The notes below the pieces were generated by a model. It ran no database searches. It saw only the letters and a program-made list of their open reading frames with translations, and was not told the origin of the DNA. DNA of 64,000 nt from Notospermus geniculatus (Eukaryota > Nemertea > Pilidiophora > Heteronemertea > Lineidae): contig NMRB01000008.1 in NCBI GenBank assembly GCA_002633025.1, positions 1,062,772 to 1,126,771 on the forward strand, in the 5' to 3' direction. A program made the position numbers and the translations under genes. Shown here piece by piece: positions 48,701 to 60,700 of the stretch; the stretch's first letter is position 1; every line of letters starts with the position of its first letter.

Positions 48701-51700
48701 ACATCATCATCAGTCACATCTCCTCCTCTGGTGAGTGCGTCTGCTATTTCAGAGATATCATCATCATCAGACTCCGAGATGCTTGCAACAGACACGAGTT
48801 TCGGCTGCTGACGCATCTGAACTGCCATAGTGTCCTGACTATTTCCAATCTCCGACTTCGCCATTTCTATGCGCTCCATATCGCCTTCCCTGAACTCATC
48901 CCTTTGAACTTGCTGTCCGCTCTGCTGATCATGAAAAGCATGTCGTCTGATCACTACAGGAACGTTTAGAATAGTTGGATACGGTCCATGTGGAGTAGGA
49001 ATAGCACGAGGACTGTCTTCATACTCAGTTTCAGTTTCTTCCAATTCAGTCTCCTCCTGTGCCGATTCAGCATTATCATAGCTACGAAGGGACACTGGAT
49101 ATGCAGGAATGGCAACAGGAGCAGCAATTTGATCAGTCGAGTGACTTGCACTTCCTTCAGTATCACTGGCGGCATCACTTGCAGACTCATTCATCCGTAC
49201 GTCGCCTTGCCCTGGTTCAATTTCAGTTGACGAGGTCGTCAGATTTTCTGGACTTGCACTGACATGCAACATTTCAACTTCGTCTTCTTCTTCTTCTTGT
49301 TCCATCTCAAATGGCACAGGCGGCCGAGGTACTGGAACAATGATGGTGCCCTCCTCACAACTCTCACACCTACTACATGTAGCTTCACCCTCACTCGGAG
49401 ACCCTTCCTCGATATTCATAGGAGCGGGAGGGATAGGTTTAGGGACCACAACCCCTCGGGCAACTGACCTCTGGCGTTCACCACTGACAGAGTTCTGAAT
49501 TTTCACCACTTCAGATCCGCTGGGCAGGAAGACTTTCTGTGAATAACAGCTATCAGCGCTTTCAAGGCTTTTCAACAAGCTAGTGGTTTCATTGATTGAG
49601 TGATGTGTGTGGAGTGGCAGCGGGCGTGGTGATGGACTGACCCTGTCGAGCCCAACTTTCTCCAAGGTTGCTTGAAGTGATTCCAAACGCTGTAGGCACT
49701 GGTCAAAGTTTTCTAATTCGTGGCTGCTGTCAGATGCTATCGTACTTAGGATGGAGTTCTCTTGGTCATCTTCATCTGACTCGTGTCTATCTTCCCCATC
49801 TCCAGCCTCTTCCTCCACTTCTCTGCCATTGCCAGATGGCACATCCTTAGCATTATCACTCACTGAATGCAAGTCCAAGCGGAATTTCGGACCATCGGGA
49901 GACTTCGCAGTCGCTTCATCATCAGAAAGGTCCTGGATGTCCTTCCAGACTTTAGACTGGTTCGATTCAGCAGAATCTACGGAAGATGTCCGTTCCTCCT
50001 TCTTGGCCGATTTTACATGGCTGATAACAAAGACATCATCATCGCCATCATCATGCTGTCCAGCAGGAGAAAGATGCCTTGATCCATCAAATGCACCTCG
50101 ACCCGACATGACGGTGTGTCTACCACTGCCAGATTGAGAGTCTTCTTCACTGGCAATGTCGTCATCAACACAGTGTTCCACGGCTGGCGGTGGATCGAAC
50201 GGACCCTCGCTGAAGACACCAGTGGTAGCATCAGAAGCAACTGAACACTCCTCCATATCTGCAACACCATTCCTCGATAAGACTGCATCTTTCTTTTCTG
50301 CAGCAACATCCTCAGATTTATTTCCATCCACAACTTCAGCTATCTTTCTCTTGTCACGCTCTCCTCCAGCAGTTTGAGCAGGTGGAGAAACATCACCTTT
50401 CTTGACTGTAGCCACTTCTGTCGCAGACTCAGCTTCACTGCCGGAAGCAGAGACTGACCGCTCTCTCTGTAACCAGTAACTCACTGCGTCTTCCCCCTTC
50501 ATTTCCTGAGAAGGAAGTCTCTTGTCACGACCAGACAATGGAGTACTATGTTTTGGCAAGGCCTCTGGTTCTTTCTCAACATCTGTACCAGCAGCTCGAC
50601 TCTGTCCCACCCCTTCATCACTTGTGTAACTTTCTATTGAATCTGACCGATTTTTGAGCCAATAGCGAGACGCTAAATGGCACTGTTCAACGACACTCCT
50701 CGATGTTACTTCGCCTTCATGCTTCGATGTCATCTCCTCAGTTCTGCGGCTCTCTGGATCTTCAGGGTCCTCCACAGCAGGTTCTCGGGTGGTTCCCTCA
50801 GTCACGTCATTCGTAGCATCCTCGAACACCTCCTGTGGTATGCACTCCATTTCTAGTGTAGGTGGGTCAATTTCCTTCCCCTTACCAGAGAACAGTTCTT
50901 TATTTTGAGCATAGCTAACCACGCTGGATATTTTACAGGGAAGAGGACTGTCTGAGGCAAGTTTAACAATCTCACTCAGGACTTGGTCTTGTTCTTCTGG
51001 ATTCAAAATCAGCGAGGCGTCGGAATCCTTGAACAAGTCAACACTGCCGTTCAAAGTTGAGCAAATCTGTGAAGCACCTTCTTCCACATCAGTGGCGTCG
51101 ATGTCCATGAACTGGCCGTCTTCAGCAACAGGGATTCTCTGCATCGCCATCACCCCTCCAGGTGGGAACATCTGGCCGTGTCCCGATATCCTTGGAGATC
51201 CATGTTTCACCAGCTGGGGAGGTGACATGGAATTATCGCTGTGAACAGTGTATGTCGTAGGTGGGCTCAGGTTGGGTGGGGACATCTCCGCAGCCCTCCC
51301 GGGTTCCTCGTGACTCATTTCAAACACCGAGTCAGTTTCTGATTCCTGGTTATCTCTAGACGGGTCCCATTGCTGCGACTTCTCTATTTCCTCCCCATAC
51401 TGATCACTTGGATTCGGCTCACTCCACCCATCCTTGTGACCACCAAAATGGCTTTCACCCTCTCTTGGCTTCTGTAATTTCACTCTCGGTATCCCAACCG
51501 GCTGTCTAAAATGCGATTGAGTTGGTTCAGGTGACAATGGGTTAAACTGGTCCTCCGTCGAAATCGAAGTCAGAACAACCCGTGTGCTGAAATCACTTCC
51601 TAATCTCTTACGGCAAGTCTCCACTTCTGTTTCCTCATTCTCTTCATCAGTTTGCATCTGTTCTGGTGACAGCGGCATCGGTGGTGAATCTTCATCGATT

Positions 51701-54700
51701 TCAGACGGAGGAGGGGAGTACAGGGCAAATTTATACATGACATCGCTGTACAACCCCTTGTAATCGTTGGTGGAATCAGAATACTGCTCACTTCCGTTTA
51801 ACCCTGCAATGGTCGCATCATGAAGTGCATTCAAACTGTTCTGTACCCGTGTCATTTTCGGGTTTGTGTGCTGTTTTCCAGAGTGGCCAAGTTGATACTG
51901 CGATGATTTCTGCTTCTCTTTCAGAGCATTTGCATTCAAGTGATCACCAGATTCAGCAAATATCTCAATGACAGAAGACGACGACGAATTTCCAGATGGC
52001 GATTGAACGAATTCTAGCGGCTGCTTCCGTGGACTTCCCTGTGACTTTTTGTGGGATTTTTTAGGCAACTTCTTTACTTGGCGTTGGTTTTCAGCATTCA
52101 TCAAATCTATAAAACCTCGATATATCGGCGAAGCGTCCTGCTGTCCTTCATCATCCCCAGCAACACTCTTCCGGTCCACAATCTTCAGTTGAATCTCGCC
52201 GCCTTGCTCTCGACACAGCACAGCTTTTTCTGTTTTCAGAACATCAACATTGACCGCCTCACCAAAAACTTCAGGGTAGTAGTCCTCGAGTTTGTATGAA
52301 CTTACTGCAAGTTCTTTATCACCCAAAACATGCTTGTATTTGTCCTTGATGTCCCCGGATTCTGGAGTTCTTGGCTCAACTGAAGCAATATCAAGGTAGA
52401 CGTCATCTAGAGTGGCCATACCAGGGGGTGCTACAGAGCCTTCTGATTCACCATAACTCAGTGGGGAATTCTCTGCCATTCTGGTATGTTTTTCGTGACC
52501 TTCGTAAATTTCCTCGTCAGCATATTTGCCATAACCTCTTGAGTGTTTGCGACCATGGCCTGACCCTTCAAGTTCACTCAAGTCATCCTGATTCTCAGTT
52601 ACGTTACTGAACTGATGCCGCGATGATTTGGGAGTTTTTGTCGCATGAGGGCTAGCCAGGGCCAGATTTACATCCGTTATTACCACATCGTCATCTTCAC
52701 CGTAGTCAGAAGTCATCAGATTGAGAGGCTGAGGGCGTGGCTTTGGGCGGGGAAGCTCACCAGGAGGATTATTTCTTTTCCGATAATCCGGATTATGTCT
52801 GTCTGTAGCATTATCGGAAATACATGTACTATGAGAATGGTATGGAGAGTCATGTTTACTTTGAGAGAACATCATTCGGTCATCCTGGTCCAGACTGGAT
52901 TGATCGTAGACCGGGGGATATGTCTTGCTAGATTGTGAAATGGAAGCTTTCGTATTAGTACTGGTCTGGTTTGCGTCATGGTGCTGCTTGTAACTCCTTA
53001 AGGATGTCTTTCCACCTGTCCTGTGCGACCTGTCCCTCTCGGATGAGGGTAACCACTCATTATCCTCATAATATCGCTGTTTACGCTGCTTAGAATTGAG
53101 GACAACTTTCCGGTGAGGATGGTGAGTGCGCTCCGGCTCCTGGACCGGGCTCTCTTGGACTTCATCAAACTCTTCATCACAGAACATGTTATCGTCATAA
53201 CCGTCGTAGCCGATTTCCCGATCGCTATCCAGATCTGGATAGTTCGGATCCTGCTGACTGGAAGACAAGTAAGTGTAAGCTGACGGCGGGTCAGGATCCA
53301 CCTGGTTTAGATGTCGAGACATCTGTTCATACTCACTCTGAGTATAATTTGAATACGTGACATCTGATGATCCATCCACTTTAGCCCCCTTTGTCAAATT
53401 TGATGAAGGGTAGATTTTGGAAGAAGAAGTTGAAGATCTTCGTGAAGACGTCAAGTCTTTGTTTAGATAGTATCTTAGAAGTCTTTTTGGAAGCTTTTTC
53501 ACCATCACTTTTTCTTTTCCAATTTGCCTGAAATTGTACTGTTCTTTGTCTTTGATGGTTACTTTGACGACGTGGCGGGCTTTGTCCATCTTTCTTGTCT
53601 TACGTTCTATACTGTTTGTGGCTCTGCCTTGGTAATAATTCACCATCGTTTCACATGAAAATAGCACCGTTTCTGATGGCTTAAAGACATTCTTGTACAC
53701 CTGACCTTCCGACTTCAAGTCAAAGTTGGGGTTTTTGAATCGTGCAGCAAGGGGTTTGTACCCCCGCATCCAAGGGAATGTACTGAACTGAGATCCTGTT
53801 ACCTTCTTTGGCGATGAGGGATTTGATCCCGATTTTGTGCGATCATTGACAAGACCTAATGAATCAACTTTCCACTTCCCATCAGCTGAACTTTTACTGA
53901 GCACCAATTTACATGGTGACTTTGGAACGCCGTCATCGTCGTAATTTCTATTTGAGGTGGGACCCCAGATCCTCATTTGATCCTCATCCTGGCTATCGTC
54001 CGACATCTTTGAATAGAGATCGCTTTCAGACTTCCGCTTCTTCAGTGAAAGCTTACTGACACGCTTCTTTGGCAGCGTTTTAGACAAAGGATAGTCAATC
54101 TCCGGTGAGCTTGGAGCTCCATAAAAGGATGGACACGGTAAATAAGCTGGTTCCTTAGATTGCAAATCATCGCACTGAATCGCCATATCACAAGTATAAG
54201 TACCTTTTGATTTCTTTGATTTCGGGCGTAATTTCGTTGGAGATCTTTTCGTGTACGGAAGTTTACCAGATAGGGAATTGGTCATAAGTATATTAGCCCC
54301 TTGGTTGCGTTTCTTGTAAGGTTTGGGCTGATTATACAAATCAGGCAGGAGATCATCACAACCGGTATTGTCAATATAATCCGCATCGTTATCAGAATAA
54401 TCCGGTGGCACCGACAGTGTACTTTTCCGAACAAGTGCATCAAATTTGACTTCAGCATTGTGGTCCCGCCATTCTCTCATGTACGTCCTTGGCGTTCCTT
54501 TCATATTGAACAAGGGAAGATCATCAGATGACGTTGGGCTCCCATTGTATCCATTACTCACGGACGGCAGATGTCTCCAATGTGGCGTGTACCCCTTCGG
54601 TTTTGTATATCCATGCCCACCATACCCATAATTATTGTACAGGGAAGTGTACTCCACCCTGTGGACGGGCGCGACAGTCATATCAGTATTATAGGGGGCA

Positions 54701-57700
54701 CCTGCCTGTTTTTCAAGTTCTTCCAATAACTCACTAAATGACTTCTGCTGACTTCTACGCTTGTCTTTGGGCTGGGAATCGGTTGTCGTAGGTGGACGCC
54801 CCACTGCTCCAGGACGCCCCTTTCCTTTAGCAGGAGATTTTGACTTTGACTTTGACCTTGACCTCCCCTTTGTTTTACCACGACCTCGTCCTCGGCCCTT
54901 CCTGGTCTTACCAGCAGACTGTGAGGCATTCTTTACGACAGGAGGCGGTGCAATTGACTTAGCAGGTTCTGTACTCCGTGCTCTCCCCAGTACATCATCA
55001 ATTGTTTGACTGAGTGGACTTTTGAGGTTTGAATGGAGGAAGGTTTGTCGTCTCCGCTTGGTGAATTTCTTATGGTTTGCTGCATCAAAATCAATCTCTA
55101 GCTGATCATCATCATCATCGTCATCATCATCATCATCATCAAGAGCACCTGCACCAACATAAGTGTGGGGGGCATTTGAATATCTCAGATGACTTGTGTA
55201 CGGTTTATCTTTCTTCCCATGAGCATATGAACTTTTGTTGCCAGACGTACTGGACTTAGGGGTCTCTTCTCTGCGTGCAGGCATCATGGGATTTTGAAAC
55301 CTATTAGATGCAATTTTTTGCTGCGGAGACCGCCTAGGTGATGGCTGCCTGACATATGTCCTTGGCGGTGAATCCCTCTCGAATTCCTTCTCTAGAGGAT
55401 GTCTGCTGTAGGCTCTTGCATGGTCTCTCGGAGGGGATTCACTGGGATATGTTCGATAATCAGGGTCTCCAGCACAGACCTCCCTACTGTACCCTCTCGG
55501 TATAGTATCTCTTACAGGTCGTTCCCACACCTGTTCTCTCGATACTGGTGCTCTATAAGACTCATTGTCATAGCTCCTGGCAGCCGCCTTTTCTGTACGT
55601 CTTGGAGTTCCATCCCGATCAGATCTGACCGGCCTTTCTCTCGACAGATCATCGTGGAAGGTCTCCCTTTCAAAGTCTACAGGAGGTTCTCTCTCTGAAC
55701 GCCTTGAGGTAAACTCTCCCTCAGACCTCCGAATGGCCTCATCTTCATGCAATGCCCGCTCCCTCCCTCTCCTCGGCGAAAAACCTTCATCTCGCTGAGA
55801 TATGAACTGACAATCGTCATCATCATCATCTTCATGTTGAGCAGATTCTTTCAGCTTGGCGGCTTCTTTCTCTTCCCTTCTTTTGCGATTTATGTTCATT
55901 TCTGCCAGCAGATTACGCTCCTGCAGCTCATGCAGTCGAATTCCCTCATTCACATTCAGAGTTCTCTCCCGGATTTCCTTTTCAAGAGATTCTATTTTCT
56001 TTTGTTGCTCTGCAACAGTCTGACTCACTGCCAAATTTTCAGGTAATCGAGGGGCACTTCCAGTTCCCACAACGTTAGTTTTGGTGCGGTGGTCAGCAAT
56101 ACTATACACTGACCCTGTCGTCGCTGCACTTGGCTTCATTGTAGTCGGCCTCGTGGCCGTATTAGCAGCTTGTAACAATTCACTGTCTTGCCAATCAGAA
56201 TGTGAATTGCCCCGACTTTCCTCAACAGCACGAGCATTTGTATCTAATTCAAAGGGAGCAGGAGTCCTTGGTGGCATTTGCTCTGTAGTTCTATATGACA
56301 GAGAGTCAGTCTTTGGGCTCGATGCTGAACTGCTTAATACCTCAGCACCTTGCACCACAGCCGAATTCCTCTGAACAGCTTGATTCTGATTGTATGGAAC
56401 ACCAACATGGCCTGAACTTTGCTGCGACACAGCCGTTTCTCTCTGCACAACCTGTGGGTCACTTCTGTCCCTGGTTTGAGCAACCGGATGTTGATTCCTT
56501 CTTTCCTGCTCATTTACTCGTGAACTCTGCACTTCTGGCTCTCGTCTCTGTCCACCAGCTGCACTCGCTGCAGGATTTTCTCTCAGAATCTCTTGTTCCC
56601 TCGGTTTTTCTTGCTTTTTTGTAGCTGCCTGGTCCTTCAATGAACCCTGGTCTCTCCCTGTCCCCTGATCTCTGGGAATCGGCTGCTCCCTCACTTTCTC
56701 CTGACTTCTCGGCGTACCCTGATCCCTGGGTGTAATATCAGGCAGGTCATCGATGTGCATATCTAAATCAGGAATATCGTCATGAGTAACACCCTGACTC
56801 TGAACTCGTGTTTCATTCCCTGATGACGGCGGCATGAAATTTCCTGGTGGCTGGTTTAGTTGATGTCGGACGGACTGGAAAAAATTACTCCTTGATGTTG
56901 AGCTTTGGCTTTGGCTAATGGGTGTGTCAAATCCATGGGACGGTGTGACTTCAGTGGGAGAGAGTAATGAGAAGTCATTATTGGGCATCATCTGAGGGGT
57001 GGATGGGAAGTTTTCCTGACTTATCGTAGATAATGGCGGTGGTTTTTGCCCTGATGCACTGCCTTGTTGGTGCACGGCCCGACTCTGGTGATGAGATGCA
57101 TTGCCCTGATGTGGTGAGCTAACTTGGTGATGGGGTGTGTGTACGTGACGATTCATGGGCGATACGGTACCGTCCCGGTTCAGAGGTGGCTGGCTCATGA
57201 TCGGCACTCTAGAGGGATTCTGATGGGAAGAGATAGGCTGCTGTGGAAGCGACATTGGAATGTTATGTCCCATGGAAGATGGTACGGGGCCCATACCGGG
57301 TGGGATGTGATGATCCATACTGGTCGGAATGTTCATTCCCATGGGTGGCAATCCATGGTTCCCAGGATGCATATGCTGTCCCATGGACTGTGGCATATTG
57401 TGTCCTAACGAATTTGGTGGAATGTTAGGCCCCATTGGATGGGGAAAGTTATGTCCCATTGGCATATGTCCCATTGGAGGGAAATGTCCCATCTGACCTG
57501 GGACACCGTGAGGGAGATTATGTCCAGGCATTGGATTATGTTGCATAGGAAACGACATTGGCATATTGTGCGGCCCAGGAGGCATATTTGGCAGACCAGG
57601 GGGCATGTTATGACCCATATTTGGCGCCATTGGCATCGGCATTGGGAAATTATTTTGAGCCATTGGGTTGAACTGTCCAGGTCCAGGGGGTCTGAAGGGA

Positions 57701-60700
57701 AGGTGATGGGGTCCAGGAATAAACCCTGGATGACCTGGGTGATGACCAGGAAGTTGTTGAGCATTCATAGTGTCTTGGCCAGATGAACCTTTATCCTTGG
57801 ATCTGCTCTTCCGTTCTTTGTAAGTCCTTGTCGATTTCTTTGCACTTTCTTTTGAATTGACAAAATTTTCTAACCGTGATATAACTTTTTGGTGCTTTTG
57901 TTGCCTATCAGAAGCCAATTCGTCATTCGGCTTTGAAAGTGGTGGTGGCGGTGGTAGCACGGGTGGTTGCGAAGGAGTCGGTGGTTGTGACTGCACATGC
58001 GGCTGTGTTTCACTTTGCTGCCGCTGAATGTCAGGGTTTTGCTTCTCGCTTAGAAGATCCAGCTGTTCTAAATCCACCGTCGTCCCCATAGCAACTTCCC
58101 ATGCCTTTCTAATGGGAGAATCATCATAGGTACCAGGTTCTGGAGCCAAGGGGTAGTTTTGTCCCGTATCACCTTCTCCTGCAGGTGACTGCGCCGGAGC
58201 AGGCGACGGCTGTCCTTGAGAATGTGTCGTACAACCGCCAGCGAGGGCGGGACTTCCATTTTTGTCGTTCTTCTCCCCCTTATCACCATAAAGATTTGAA
58301 GGACTCATCTGAGCACCTGTGTCACCTTGATAATGTCTCTGAGTCAGCTCAATGAAATTCTTCTTAGCCATTTCATCTGCAATGTTTGCATTCCGCATTG
58401 ACCGTGACCAACGATTTCTTGCCCTTGCTCCACGAGAGCCTTTCCCCCGACTTGACTGATGTCCAAACTCACTCGATGGTGCACTAAAAGGACTCGCAGG
58501 CGGCTGCATTGTCATCGAATGTTGAGATGCCGCAGGTGACCCATCCTGCCTGATATTTCCCTGGCCAGGTGACATTGGTGGCACAAAACCTGGCCTAGAA
58601 ATACTGTTATAACTATCATCGAAAGGATCCAGGCTCAAATTGGCTGAATTCCGATGAACGTCCGCTGGTGAATTGGCCATGCCAACCGAATTAGGACCAT
58701 TAGCACAATTTATTCCCATACTAGGGGAAAGCTGAGCAGAATAACCACCAACACTTGATTGGGAAGATCCCATTGTTTGTGCCCATGGGCTCCTTGGGCC
58801 CATACTTCCACCAGCCTGTGGACTTGGAGGAGGCTGCATGCCCTGCGGTGATTTCAATCCATGTTTATCACTTCCATGCTCAATGTCAATCTGTAAATTT
58901 CCATTACCATCTCTTTGTGGATTTTTCGGTTCTGGTACGTTAAACGGCGAGGAAGGCCACACTGATAAGTCCGGCCCTGGTGTGTACATTGGTAACTGGT
59001 CTATGAGGTTGAAATCTGCTGAAGATACCTGGGGTGTCACGCCATGAGGAATAGCAGGGGGTGTCTCCATTGGATGGACTGGTCCTCGAATTCCAAGACG
59101 CTTCTTTACAGGTGCCACTTTTTCTGGAGGAGAAAAGACAAGACATTACTGATCAGTCACATGGCAGAATGACATACAGTGAGCAAATTTCTTCCCAATC
59201 TGTCTGACAACTGTTTTTATAGTTCAAGTCAGACATGAAAGAAAACAAGTCTCATCAACTTGATTACGAATGGTCTCCACCAGATTATATTTTGATAATT
59301 TGTATAAGATCTCTTTTAATCAAAACATACCATTATTTTCATCACCAGCACCATCAAATTGGGGAACACAATCGATATCAAGCCACTGTGAGCCACTCCA
59401 GGATTGATCAGTACCCAGTAACTCGTCTTCAAGATCAGGACTGAAATAAAAGTAACCAAGATTTACAAAAGTTTTACCAGCATTAACGCTCAAGCTTTGC
59501 CACCTGCCGCCAGCACGAATTGTGAAAATTCCTCCATAACAGATATTTCTACGTACCTTTTGCTCCCATCTTTACTCTTAGCTCGTCCGTCCCCGCCCTC
59601 TGACCAGAGACTCTGTGACATCTCCTTGGATATCAAATCCTCCTCCTTGTCCTCCCCGGCTGGGTTGCTGCCCAGGATGCTATCCTGTTCCTCGAGGATC
59701 GACACCTGTGACATCACATGCGACGTTGCCTCTGGACTATCTGGAGGGACCTCCGTCAAGCAGGCGAGTAGTTCGGCTAAGGCTTTGTCTTGGCTGTCCA
59801 CTAGAAGGAAATGAGCATTATTTAAACGATATGGGGGAGTTAATGGCTGTTGCAGTTCAGAAATGCAGGAATGAACTCCACTGCCCTTACTTAACCCAAT
59901 AGAGCCGCCTATTATTTTTGCACTTTCCATCTGTACCTTTCACCGCCCTGAAATGCTACTGCATTAAGCTGAATAGAGAACAGTATAATGAGTCAAGGCG
60001 GTTTATGGCGGTATCGGCGTCTGGAGACGTGGCGGTGCCTGCAGTAATTGGTGATTTTGATTTCTACATTAGATATGATGGGGATTTTTGTCAAAAAGTG
60101 GGTGTGGTCTTCTAGGCGGCTCACGGCAGGGCGGTTTAGGGCGGCATGGGCTCTATTGGGTTAGTGTTTGTTCCCATCATACTCACTGATTGGCTGTGAA
60201 TTGGTGTTCTGTGAGGAGTGGAAACTCTGGCTATGTGAGACAACACGATGGACAGAATCAACATCTATAACAGGGGCCGACTCATCAAGTAGAGTTGTCT
60301 GGTCTGAGGCTTGGCTGTCGTCTAGAAAATAAACATTATTTAAATTTGATTAAGACCAACTAGAATGGGGACCCTACCTCACTGCCTCAATAGGTGTCAC
60401 TAGTGGTTAAAACTATTGAAATGAAACTGACATCCAGGTCCTGATCAATTTCCCACCAAAAGGTGTCCATTGTATAGGACCGGGTTTCGGTGTGCCGCCT
60501 CTATTGTAGCTAGGATCCCCATTGTTTAATTTAAAGGAATTCTACTACGTTGTACATTAATATATGGAAGTGCATAGCCATTGTGCATGAAGTAGGGCTA
60601 TCTGTCAGATACGCTTCGATTGTTGAGAAAACAATCCCTCAACGTATGTAGGCCTAGGCCAACTGCTGGATCTCTTCTGTGAGTGGGAATAAGGTTGTAC

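Larger units (their letters stand above)
34623..49238. repeat. Duplicated block, copy B
   Basis: This repeats copy A from its first base. It ends, in terms of shared sequence, at about 49238 inside the giant exon, where copy A is cut off and copy B continues. A single-N join at 47282 removes the counterpart of 29098-32663. Copy-B-only insertions include a SINE (36150-36432) and a MITE (42798-43039). Confidence 0.9.
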
